NCBI GenBank assembly: GCA_964035795.1
Contig: OZ038322.1
Span: 16,167,447 to 16,231,446 of the forward strand
Source of the DNA: Pterobdella sp. o SKG-2022
Taxonomy: Eukaryota > Annelida > Clitellata > Hirudinida > Piscicolidae
DNA: 64,000 nucleotides
Direction of reading: 5' to 3'
The notes under the pieces are model-generated. The model had not been told where the DNA came from. It worked only from the letters and a program-made list of their open reading frames with translations, and did no database searches. Below are positions 1 through 11,399 of the stretch, in pieces; the first letter of the stretch is position 1; the number at the start of each line of letters is the position of its first letter. A program made the translations under genes and the position numbers.

Positions 1-3000
1 GAAGTCCCATAAATAACATCGTATGCATTCACTTGTTTGTCATCTACGACAGAATGCTCAAAATGAAAATATATTTCAAGAGTGGATTCTGTCAAGGCTT
101 CAGGACAGTTGCATTTTTCTACAACGTAACCTGACTTTGTACCCCACGTTCTCTTGCAGTCGATTTTAAAACATGACATATTTGTGCTGACTGATTTCAA
201 AGTTGCCCAGCTGAAGCGAAGTTTTTAAAATATTTATATTAATAAATACTCTTTCTTTGAATTTATAAACAAATAATTTAAAAAAAACCTTCACTAGATT
301 TTTTAATACTCGAAATTTCAACGGCAAAAGTTATAAATGAAAAAAAATTAAACTTTTTACACTTTTTTTAAATGATTACATGAAAAATATGAAAACCTGG
401 GATGATTTAGCGTGATTGTAGTATCAAAAGCAGTTTCTCCTTCGTTTGTCAACAGGCCTTTCACAATGCTTCTTCCCTGGAACCCTATGTCGTAAGGAAT
501 CTTTTCTTCCAACAAAACCATTTTTATCAACGTATCTCTGGAACTTGTTTTTCGTCTTTGAAATGTTAACTGTTGTTGATAAGTCAATTTTTCAAACATT
601 TTCAAATTTAATCTTGTGTTAAAAATTATAAAAAACTTTTTCATGGATAATTTTCCATTTGAACTCAAACAAAATGCGACAAAAATATGTTATTGAGATG
701 AAACTTATATTGTGGGCCATTATCAAGTAACTGACTTGATCTTACAATTACGTATTCTTGATAAAATATTAGTCATAGGATTTTTTGAGTCCAAACTCCA
801 ATTACTAACGACGATACTAAAATATCAGTTATAAAAAACCACCTTATAGTTGTATTGCTTGGTGATGGTTGGTGTAAGCATAGGACCCGATGCTGCATCC
901 GACTCATGCAGGAAAAACGATATTTTTATTGGTTTATCAAGGTTTTCAGGGATTTTCTGTTGTGTTTTAGAGGTTCAAATAATGTTAGTATGAAAAAAGT
1001 TCAAAAGATATTTGGTTAGTTACATTGGTTTCATAAAAATGTATGAAACTATTTATAGAAAATATTTTATATATAAATTTAGAATAGTTTCGAAAATATT
1101 AAGACAAAAAGTAGGTGAATCTAAAGTATATTTTAAACCAATAGATATCACCTTGAAAGGAAAGACCAAATCAAAAACATGAAGGATGCTGTCAGATGTT
1201 TCGAAATCCAACGTCCCTTCAAAGTTTTCATTCATTGCTTTCATATTTCCATGGCTTCGATCTTTCTTTTGTATATATCCTCGTTTGTTAGGAACAATTT
1301 CGTAACGCATATCTTTGAAATTTTTTGGTTATAATTCACATAAGGATGATTTCAAGTTATCAAATACTATACTGAAAGTAACTTTACTTTTGATTCGATT
1401 TCTTTCTGCATCTGCGTGGGCAATGAAAAACCATTTGAATAGTTCAAATTCAAATCCTAAAACATGATAATATACTTACTTTTTTCCTTCTCTTCTGGAG
1501 GAACAACGTATTCAACAATCAAGCTTAAAGTTTTGTTGGCAGATGTTTGGTTTTGGTCACAAGAAACAGGATTCCAGTATATGAAATTATCTTTAAAATC
1601 TATTTTAACCTGTTAATAAATTTAATTAATATATAAAAATTTAATCAATAAATAAAAATTATAGTTTGAAATCATGAAAATGAAGTTATTTTTTATGAAC
1701 AACAAAACTTCACTTTGATTTCATGGACGGGTCTTGCTTTAAACAACGTCACTCGATTTTCTTCCCCTTGTCCAAAAAAGATATCTAAAAAGTATGTAGT
1801 TCTAAAGCTTCCGACAACTAACGATAACAAGAGCACTTCTTCCACTTCTAATTTAGTAACCAATAATATCATGAACTTTTTTATAAAAATAGACTGGTGT
1901 TAAAAGTATTTTTAAACTATTTCAAATGGCTTCAAATGTGAAAAATAAAACATGAAAAACCACCAGCATTTTTTCTACCAAATCATTAACATTCGAGTGA
2001 ACTTAAAATGAATGGACAGTAAAAATTTTAATTCAATTAAAAAATTTTTTTAAAAAGTTTTAAATCTTACTTGGGTAACCATCAGGTCTAATGAATGCGT
2101 CAAAAGAAAACACTTTACCTGCTGAGATCTTTTGCACCTTAGGTTCATTGAAGCCTTTTAAGCCTCCGTAATATAAATAAACTTTTCCTCCGTCTTCTTC
2201 AGGAGCACTCACCAACAAATCTTTCAAATAAGTTTATATTAGTATTTTTTCACATTTTTAATTCAATTATCTTTCTGCAATTAATAATTATTTGAACCTT
2301 CATGCCCATCTTGATCAACGTCACCGGGAGAAAAGACAACGGAGCCGAAACGACTAAAAGGTATTTGTCCATTTAACTCGAAGACCTTTTCCCACTTATC
2401 GTTATGCAGTTTGAAAATTTCAACTTTTCCCTCGTCACCGATGGACTGGTTGTAGAAAGGGATTCCAACTACTAATTCATCATTGCCATCACCCTCTACA
2501 TCAATTCTTGCCAAACTGCTTCCGAAGTAAGCAGCAAACTAGATGATGAGTTTAATGTCATGAATTCAACAAGGTTTGAACTTTTCATTGTAGATGGTTA
2601 ATTAACTAACGTTGGAGCTTTGTATTTTTCTTTTCTGATAAATGGAACAACCATGGAGCCACCATATTATCACCTGGAAATATAAGTTTAAATTATTTTG
2701 AAACTTATCATGCAAAGAATTTCAATCAAAAACTGATAATCTTCTTTCGAGAGTAATGTTTTGAATTAAATTTCATTCCAGCATGTTATAATGTCTTTCC
2801 ATATACATAGCGCGTGTTTTAGTGTCTCATTATATACAAAAACGTCACATAAGCCAATTATATTAATCATTGAAGAATTGCAAATCAACCCCTCCATATA
2901 AGCTATCCCTCGGTCCTCCCATTGCAACATGTGTTTCAGAGCCGATTCTCAATGTGGTCACCGAATAACCTTGAGTATTTATTTATACTTTCTCTCATTC

Positions 3001-6000
3001 ATTCCAAACTTTACATTTTAAAATTCCAATTCAATTTAATTTTTATTGAAATTTTTTTCCTAAGTTTATATTACCGTAATATGAGTACTCGTCACTATCA
3101 ACGGCTGATTTGCTAAACTGACATAGCTTGAAAGCCGAGTTGTCAAATCTTTGCATTATGATATTTCCTTTGAGACATTTAATTACAGATATTAAATTTG
3201 TTAGTTTTTTAAACCATAGTTATCAAAGGTTGTACTATGCTTTTCTAAGTTATTCAATTTAATTTGTATTCAAACAACACTCGAACCTTTCCAGTTGTAA
3301 TACCCAGGCGCCCCAAAAACTACGTCATTGTTCTGTATTTTTCCATTATTTTATAAAAATAAATTTCTCCATGGTTTAAAAAAAAATATTTATAGTTAAA
3401 AACAACAACGATGTAGATTAGAATAGTTTTAAAGTTTTTGCGTTGAAAAATACGAAAAGAGTTAAAATAAAAAAAGCATGCAGAAATTGATTGAAACTTG
3501 CAATGCCAAAGTACTATGTTATTTTGTTACGATATTAATGTTGAAATTGTGAAAACTGATTGGTTAGAGATTAATGTATATTGATTAGAAGGAAACTATG
3601 ATGAAAACCACAACATGCTTGTTGATTGACGTCCCATGCTGCCCACACGCACTGTTATACATTTTATCATACATCGGTAGAACATCCTTCCCCAGATCCA
3701 ACTTTTTCAAGTGGGTTTGTTCTCCCATGTAACATTCTCCAGATGCGTATTTGCCTTTCTCTTTGTAGGGCCGTTGATATATAATTTCTGTGTCTTTGTA
3801 TGAAGAAGAGCAGGTCTGTTATGGGAGCAGAATTAAACAAATGTGCAGTAATGAACCATTTTATAAGTGTGCTGTGTAAATGAGTTGGAAAACGTCATTA
3901 GTATTGAAAGAACGTTGCACAAACAAATTTTTCGATAACAAGACTTGTTATGGTTGAGTTTAATTATTTGCTACAATACACCGTTAAAGACATTGAACCA
4001 TAATACCAACACGTGATTTCGACATCGAAAACCCAAACTGAGCAGCTCTTAAAAAATAAAGATATTTTCTATTGACTTTGATGATAGAGTTACTTAGAGT
4101 AAGATTGAAAAAAGATAAAGGCAATAATGATTTAGGTTGGAAATGAGAAAGAGTGTAGCATTTTCCAGGCATACAGACAAGCTTCGGGTACTCATTTCTA
4201 CAGACCCAAGATAAACTGCAAATCTTCAAATTGGCATTGAAATTTGAATAAATTGATTATTTTAAATAAAAAAATAAATGAAAATAAAATTTATATAAAA
4301 TATACTTTTTTCTGTGAACGAAAGCTTAGTAACTTTAAAAAAAAATATTTAGTTATTGTATTCAACTTCTAAAATTAGAAATTCCAATTGAAAAGTTAAA
4401 TCTATCATTTATACAGACTTTAATTTATATAAAAGTGATAATATAGATAAATAAATTTTTATGTATATAATTACAGCTTTTTTTGCAGAAATATTTTGTC
4501 AAGCTAAAGTGCCTTTATCGATATTAATGTAGTTATATATAAATAAATATACAAACGATTATTTTTCCATCGTCAAGCTGAACGATTGAAGCTCCAAACA
4601 TTTCGTTTCTCTTGTTGATTTCTATAGATTTTTTATTTGTTTAAAACTCATTTCAATTATAATCTTTTAAGAAAACTTATATTCTTAAAAATAAGATTAC
4701 ATTTTAGGAATGTCTTATTTTACTAAATTAGTATTTTTACACACAGTTTTTCCAAATATTAGAGAATATTTTTTTAAAAACACGTTTATTCATAATAACC
4801 AAATGAATTTTTCGATATGTAAAGTCTTATCTTAAGTCTTTGAAAAACCAGCATTATTAAAAAGGGGTCAAAGTAGAGTTGTAAAATCACGTGAGAATGA
4901 ATATAAAAAGAATCAAGTATAGAAATTTAATGAATTGTAATGAGGAAATCTTGAGTTAACTATTAAGATCTCACGTTNNNNNNNNNNNNNNNNNNNNNNN
5001 NNNNNNNNNNNNNNNNNNNNNNNNNNNNNNNNNNNNNNNNNNNNNNNNNNNNNNNNNNNNNNNNNNNNNNNNNNNNNNNNNNNNNNNNNNNNNNNNNNNN
5101 NNNNNNNNNNNNNNNNNNNNNNNNNNNNNNNNNNNNNNNNNNNNNNNNNNNNNNNNNNNNNNNNNNNNNNNNNNNNNTATGCAAAACTTCAGCAATATAA
5201 CTTTGCAATGAAATTGTATATAAAAAAATTGTAAGATCTATTATCCGAGGTGACTAAGCCACGTTTTCTAAAACAGCATCACAAGTTTCAATCCTAAATT
5301 TACAAAGCTTTTATAAAATTTTTCGAAAGTTTGATGTACTTAGGTTAATTGTAGGTAAAAATTATGAGCGTTTGAAGAAAAGCTCCGTACATTATTTCCG
5401 TTTTTTAAGCTTCTATGGCACATGTTTTGGTACATCACATATTTTCAAAAACATCAACTAACAATATTCCTAGCTAGTTAAATATAGTTTATATTCGTTT
5501 GAACAAGAATGATTTTAGTCACCTTCCCTTTTGGTAGCAAAGGTGTAGTCCACAGGGTGACACTGCTTTTGTGGCAGTGAGCAGTTGTATATGCGACCGT
5601 TGTGGTTTTTTGGAGCTCCCACTAAAAACCTTCAAATGAAAGTTAATGAATGATACATATTTTAGAATAAATTTTAATGAAAATTTTTTTCAAATTTGAA
5701 TTACATTGAACTGTTAAATAACTGCAAATCATAATTTTATTTTTTCTAAGCTATTTCCTCAATGCTTAACAAATTTCCTGAAATTATTCCAGTTATTCCC
5801 TAGATAAATAGCCGAATTATCAAAAGGTATTCAAACAGAATTAAATGAGTATGTAAAATATTTATATAATAATCATATTTATTAATGAAAATATAAAACT
5901 AGCTATAATGAAAGTTAGTTATTTAATTATGGCGAAAGGATAAATTTTATCATTGATGAAAGCGATTTGGAAGCCAAAAAAGGATTGCACTACCTAACTA

Positions 6001-6528
6001 GATTAGTTTTAATTGCAGTTAATTAATTAGTGTCTTTGCTAATTTTATCAAATTTTTTATAAAATTTTTCTTTTTTTTTGCCAAAATATCTAACTATAAA
6101 AATTGCTTGGATTAATTTTGATGTAAAGAAATGCATATAAAATTCATAATCACGATGAAAATATGGTAGCTATATTTTTTGATAGACTCTAATATGCTTA
6201 AAAATTTATTTATTAAAAATGATAAATTCTTTCTTTTCTTGCTCATAAAATTAAACAATTTTTAAATTTTTAGTGAATATAAATAGTTTTTATAAATTCC
6301 AAATAATGATCTTTAAACAGTCAGCATTTATGTTATTTTAGCATCAAATCAAACTTACGAGTGAGGATATTTTTGAGACGAAGAAACTGAATACCCAAAA
6401 AGTTGGTTAGGGTCGTTAGCTTGAGAGGGTGTAAAGATTTGTGTGTCGAGGATGTCAAGATTGTATTGAATAGATGGTGGAAACAAAGCCACAAGTAGTG
6501 AAGACACTAAAAAACAATGCCTCAGCAT
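1..6528 (-). CDS. Integrin alpha subunit, N-terminal part (16 exons, continues beyond left edge)
   Basis: Cell-surface adhesion receptor subunit that would pair with an integrin beta chain. Exons (minus strand): 6359-6528, 5523-5629, 4557-4621, 4011-4223 (4a) or 3615-3815 (4b), 3287-3332, 3075-3167, 2890-2969, 2611-2673, 2298-2538, 2071-2220, 1714-1847, 1480-1609, 1152-1312, 843-956, 397-569, 1-210. Phases agree at every junction, giving about 716 residues. The start has a signal peptide (MLRHCFLVSSLLVAL), then YNLD and a seven-blade FG-GAP propeller: FLVGAPKNHNGRIY, MFGASIVQLDDGK, VVFGAPGYYNWKG, YSVTTLRIG, YFGSSLARIDVEGDGNDE, FGSVVFSPGDVDQDGHEDL. Ca2+-loop motifs DxExDGxxE and DxDxDG lie at about residues 292-300 and 352-360. 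There is no inserted I/A domain. KARPV closes the propeller and leg (thigh/calf) sequence follows. The calf end, membrane segment and GFFKR tail would lie off the left edge. The subfamily (laminin- or RGD-binding) is not assigned. Several donors are weak GTT types. Confidence 0.93.
3615..3815 (-). other. Integrin alternative exon 4b
   Basis: This 67-codon exon lies between acceptor AACAG and a weak GTTGTG donor, both phase 0. It begins TCSSSYKDTE, has GKYASGECYMGEQ in the middle and ends CGQHGTSINKH. Like exon 4a it starts with a CS pair, carries a G-x-CY motif and ends with a GFS/GTS-type blade strand, so either exon can join exon 3 (DDGKII) to exon 5 (NNDVVFG). Using both would duplicate this propeller segment, which is why exclusive use is inferred. 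Confidence 0.7.
4011..4223 (-). other. Integrin alternative exon 4a
   Basis: This 71-codon exon starts in phase 0 after an AAG acceptor and ends CGT before a GTTGGT donor, also phase 0. It begins ICSLSWVCRNEYPKLVC, has GKCYTL in the middle and ends QFGFSMSKSR. Joined to the next exon (NNDVVFGAPG) it fills the stretch between propeller blades 2 and 3 with normal spacing. Exon 4b, downstream, does the same job with a different sequence, so the two look mutually exclusive. That is inference from phase and homology, not from transcripts. Confidence 0.7.
4978..5177. other. Assembly gap (200 N)
   Basis: A run of exactly 200 N lies in the integrin intron between exons 2 and 3. A 200-base run is a common placeholder, so the true length may differ. 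Exon 2 ends in phase 1 and exon 3 completes a Glu codon with normal family spacing, so no missing coding exon is needed here. Confidence 0.98.
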
Positions 6529-7548
6529 AATGAAAGTTATAAAATTTCAAGATTTTGTAAAATCGTGCTTATATGCTGTCTTTTAAGTAAAATACACAAT
6601 ATATATTATCTTATTATTTAATAGCCATCTAATGCTACGTTTAAATACATCCTTTAACCTTTAATTGGATACGTAATTGAAAAATGATAAATTAATAAAC
6701 GCTGTTTGTGAAACAAATATACAGAAAATAAAAAATATTCTCTTAAACGAATTATAAAAATTATTGATAAAAGTTAATTTTCAATATTGGTACATAAGTA
6801 AGCATTAAATTTTTTAGCATGATGAAAATATAAATTATGCTTGTTAGAAACTTTAATTATCATTATATTTATCATAGTCCATTACGAGTTTTTCCCTGAA
6901 AATCATCAAATAAACTCCGTTTAAAACTGCTATCCAAAGACAATATGAAAATGATATGAAACATTTGTCGGTCTTCAGGTGACAGAATTCTTATTCAGTT
7001 TCATAGTCTTTTTAAAATGACAACATTTTTAATGGAGGCAATGCGTAAAGGATTTAAAACACTATATTCAAGTAGATAATGAAGAAAAATAATGAATATG
7101 TTATAATGTTAAAATTATGAATGAGAAATAAAGATTAACTTGATGGAACAAAAATATTTGATCAGACTTCCTAATGAATGATTGGGTCTTAAACCGTCAC
7201 GAGTTACACAAGAATTGCTTGTAGATAAAATTATCATTTAAGTTGATATTATTAATTTATGGTTCATTCTAAATTGAATACAACTAAATAGTAATCAATA
7301 TTGAAGCTATTCTTATAAAATATTACTGGACAATAAAATGAGTATTATTGAATAATAGTGAGTATTAAATTTGATAAAATTCTAAAAAAACAAATTTTTA
7401 TTTTGAATTTAATTTTTTCTTTTTTGAAAGAAATAATTTATGTTTTTTGAAAAAATTATTCACTATTTAAATCTTTTTTTATGATTACTTTTAAAATGCG
7501 ACTTTAAAATACTTTTAGTTTAATAAAAATTTTAATTGTTTGAAGTAT
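6529..7548. promoter_or_regulatory. Intergenic region between divergent integrin alpha and GTPBP10 genes
   Basis: About 1 kb of A+T-rich DNA separates the integrin start codon (minus) from the proposed GTPBP10 start (plus). The head-to-head arrangement implies that the promoters of both genes lie here. I see no clear TATA, initiator or CpG-rich element that I could name with confidence. Confidence 0.4.
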
Positions 7549-10500
7549 ATGGGGGTAAGTAATTTTTTTTTGTAAAAAAAATTTAACAAGTAGAATAAAT
7601 TGAAACAATAGTGAAGAAAACAACTTTGAATACATTGTGTTTTTTCCCTCTAAGTTGAATAATTTTAGCTTTTCACTTCTCAAATTCCAACATTCTAATT
7701 CATCAAACTTAACATAAATATTTAATTTAAAGAAACATTAAAATTTTTTTGCTTCAAACGAAGCTTTTCAAAAAGCTTTGTTGAAAACAAAAACTTTGAA
7801 ATTGAATATAATTTCAAGGCTCTTACTCATTATAAATATTCCAAATGAAAACGTTTTTTGACTATTTGTATTTTTAATCGATAATGTTCAACTTACGAAA
7901 AGCTTTAAGGACTTTAATAAACTTTGAAAATTTTTTTTTTCAAAATAACAAAAATAAATATCAACCAATTTACACCCATTTACTCCTATGTTAATTTAAG
8001 TTTAAAAATATTATTAATATTTATCTTTTTTCGATACATAAATACAAACTAAAAGTTTTTAAAAACGATTTGAATTAAACACTTCATTCAACTCCTTTTT
8101 GTTAATAGGTTAGTTTAGTTAATCACAAAAGTTTTCATTTTCACAGGCTAAAAGAAGATTTTTGGATAAGCTGAGAATATATATTAAAGCTGGTTCTGGA
8201 GGGTATGGTTTAAACAAATATGGAGGTATAGGAGGAAGAGGAGGGCATGTTTATTTACAAGGTTGCAAAGATTCAACTTTGAAATCTCTACTATCAAAAA
8301 ACAATAACAAAAGATTCATTGCTGGAAATGGGAAAGATAGCAAGTAATTTTTCTATATAATCTTCCAATAATTTTTGTGTAAATGGAAAGATATTTCAAA
8401 ATTTTTCTACATTATTCTATTGGCAAATAATAAAAACTTCAACACTATACTCAATAATAGTTTATGATTCAAAGTCGTTTGATGTTACAAGGAGAGTCAG
8501 GAGAAAACTGTCTGATTAAATGTCCCTTGGGAGTCAGTGTGTATACAGATCAAAGAATTTGTCTTGGTTAGTACAACACTAAAAACAATACTTGAAAACT
8601 AAAATTTTCAGCTTCTTAGTTCAATTCTAATTTTGTATTTGAAAGTAAAATTGTACATAGAGTGGCTATCAAAATATAGTATTGAAGGCAAGATTCCATA
8701 TCATTGCATCAATTGAATAAGCTTAAAAAGCCTAGATGTATTAGAAAACTAGCAGGCTTATTTAAAAGACTTATATAATAAGTAATTAAATTCTCAATAT
8801 AATTCAAATATATAAATTGTTTATATCTTTAAAGGAGAGATTAAAAATGAAGGAGATATGTTGTTAGTGGCCAAAGGAGGCTTGGGAGGAGATGAGAAAA
8901 GTTGCTTCCTCGGAAACAAAGGACATCAACTCTCGATCATTCTTGACCACAAACTTATTGCTGATGTTGGATTTGTGGGGTTAGTTGGAAGTTTTTATAT
9001 ATTCATTATAAAACAGTAAATCATTATCACTAACATTTGATGACTGGCTTAGATATTTAAGTTGACCATTAGGTATTTCCTAGTTTGGGGCTTAGTTGCG
9101 CAATTGATAGATTTTACAAGGTGTGTTTAAGGGTTTAAATAATAGGAGAATTTAAAATATTATTATTCAGTAAAAATTGTATTCTAAGTTTTGTTAACTT
9201 ATATAGGTTTAATTTATAAAAAATGTTTATTTTTATGAGTTGAGTTTAATAATATTCCATTTAAAATAATTTTTAATTGTTTTACAGATTTCCTAATGCA
9301 GGAAAATCAACTCTTCTTAAAAGTCTATCACATGCTAAACCAAAAATTGCTTCTTATCCATGTAATTGTTTTTTCAAGTATTCATTAGTATCAATCTTTG
9401 CCATGAAGTAAATAAATATATTTTTTATAGTCACCACTATAGAACCAAAAATTGGAATCATGGAATACCCAGATACAAGACAAGTAAAAAAATATTCTGA
9501 TTAATCTTTGTTTTAATATAGTAGTTATCATTTTTATTGAGGCCCATCATATTCAAGCTGATTCTAAATTTTAAACACATTTTTTCATGAGTATCATGCT
9601 GAACTACATCTGAGTAAGCATCTTTAAAACATACACTTTATTATGAATAAAAGCTTTTCCATAGTTTCATGATAACAAGTAACTATGCACGTATTTGCAG
9701 ATATCATTGGCAGACCTGCCAGGTCTGATAGAAGGAGCCCATATCAACGCAGGCATGGGCCACAACTTTCTGAAGCACCTCGAACACACCAAGGTTGAGA
9801 CTGGTATCCTTTTCCAATGCTTAGTTATATAGTTCAATTTGTGGAGAAATTTAAATGTGTTTTTTTTACAATTTATTTCCATTAAAATTGAAAAGTTCTA
9901 ACGTTTTATGATAAGATTGAGTTTGTACAAAATTATAGCTTTTTGTTTTCAAAATGTATTTAAAACCTCATATATTAAATGAACAGATTTTCAAAATGAC
10001 TCAACGTGCTAATTTTAGAGGCTTTTTCAAAATTATATTTAAGTAGTTTTTCGATTATTTTTTAGAAATGTAGCCAAAGATTTATTTTTTTTTAGCAAAT
10101 GAGTTTTTCTATTCAAACCGCTAGATGTTGTTGATGCTGGTGGATGTGATGGGCTTCAGGTTGAAGCCACAATCGCCCCTTCGCACTGCATTTGAAAACG
10201 TTCTTCTCCTCAATAAGGTAACAATTATGTTGAGGTTACTTATACTACCACAGTAGATTCAAAAATTAAGACAGTTCGGGAACAGAGGTTTCACTATTTC
10301 GAAAATACTTAAAAATGAAGATTTATTTTGAGATTTTGTTTCTCTATGAATGAACCATAGTGAGTTTTACACAAAATTTGAAAAATTTATCAAAATTTGA
10401 CCTTTACATTAACTTTTTCAAATTTTTACTCGTAATATCGATACGGGATTTTTTAAACACTAGCTTTTTCGATGGTAATTCAGTCAAAACCTTTAACTTG

Positions 10501-11316
10501 AAATTTTTTTCTGTTACATTAAGACATGTACCGTAGAATGACCTTTTTGGCTGGAACTTTTTTAGGCTATGTCACTGTTTCTAATAAACCTTTTATTATT
10601 AATACTTATGTTCACCTATTAAAAATTTCATTTATATGATCAATAAGCATTTCATAATATATATAAATCAAAATCATTGAAAAAATTGAACCCAACGTAC
10701 GATCTTCTCTGGATTATTGAGTCAAATTACGGATATCCCGGATTTTTGATGGCATACTATTCTAATAAAAATACGTATGTTTTCGTCTTCAAACTATTCC
10801 TTATAAAGTATTCATTCAATGACCAAAATTGTATTCATGGCATTTTTGCTTGATTTCACAAAAGGAATTGGAATTGTACAAAAAAGAACTGCTTGAAAAA
10901 CCTTGTCTTTTGGTGATTAACAAAACCGATATTATTGGCAGTGCTGGAAGACTTAGTCATTTGATGAGAGATTTGGAGGAGTTGCCAAGTAACTTTATCT
11001 TTTGAAACGTTCTTAATCTATAAGTGTTCGATTTTTTTTGTAAAATATGATGATTTTCAAATTAATCACAGCTATAAAACCTACTTAAAAATTTATAGAA
11101 CGTAAAGAGAGCCTTGATCCAGAATTGCGACCTGAAAAGCTTATAAAGTTTACTGATGTTATGCATATATCGGCCAGCAAAAGAAACAACTTAGATCTCC
11201 TCAAAACTCGGATACGAACATTACTAGATGAGGAAGACGACGAAACGGATGTTACAAATCGAGACGATGTTCTTAAGGATTCAATGACAGAACATATACC
11301 ACTGAAAGCTGTATAA
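7549..11316 (+). CDS. GTPBP10: GTP-binding protein 10 homologue (Obg/GTPBP10 family GTPase)
   Basis: Obg-family GTPase; the family acts in ribosome assembly (mitochondrial or nucleolar in animals). Coding exons: 7549-7554 (proposed), 8147-8343, 8475-8566, 8835-8979, 9288-9361, 9431-9483, 9701-9793, 10125-10217, 10865-10988, 11099-11316; every junction keeps phase, giving 364 residues (human protein 387). The N-terminal Obg fold is seen in [21 protein letters not shown]1 is GFPNAGKST (about 147-155), G2 is in [11 protein letters not shown]3 is [10 protein letters not shown] (194-203), G4 is NKTD (270-273) and G5 is SAS (317-319). The acidic tail ends PLKAV. The first exon is the weak point: ATGGGG followed by a strong GTAAGT donor fits phase 0 with exon 2, but codes only Met-Gly, and no longer first exon was found. 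Exon 7 is notably richer in G+C than its introns. Confidence 0.92.
7878..8085. repeat. Dispersed short repeat, rearranged copy in GTPBP10 intron 1
   Basis: Block 2 of the repeat family is present in reverse at 7878-7906 and block 1 in forward orientation at 8060-8085. At 60.4 kb the same two blocks are adjacent and in the same orientation. Block 2 here lacks four bases in its middle. Confidence 0.55.
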
Positions 11317-11378
11317 ATTAATGCTCGAATATTAATTTTCATGCGATTTTATGAAAATTCTCAAGTTTTAATCCTTTA

Positions 11379-11384
11379 AATAAA
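11379..11384 (+). terminator. Polyadenylation signal of the GTPBP10 gene
   Basis: AATAAA lies 63 bases after the GTPBP10 stop codon, followed by a T-rich stretch. This is the expected place for the 3' end of the message. Confidence 0.6.
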
Positions 11385-11399
11385 GTCTTTTTGAGTACA

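Noticed and set aside
4963..5208. Minus-strand frames crossing the run of N
   Set aside because: They are made almost wholly of undetermined bases and lie in an integrin intron.
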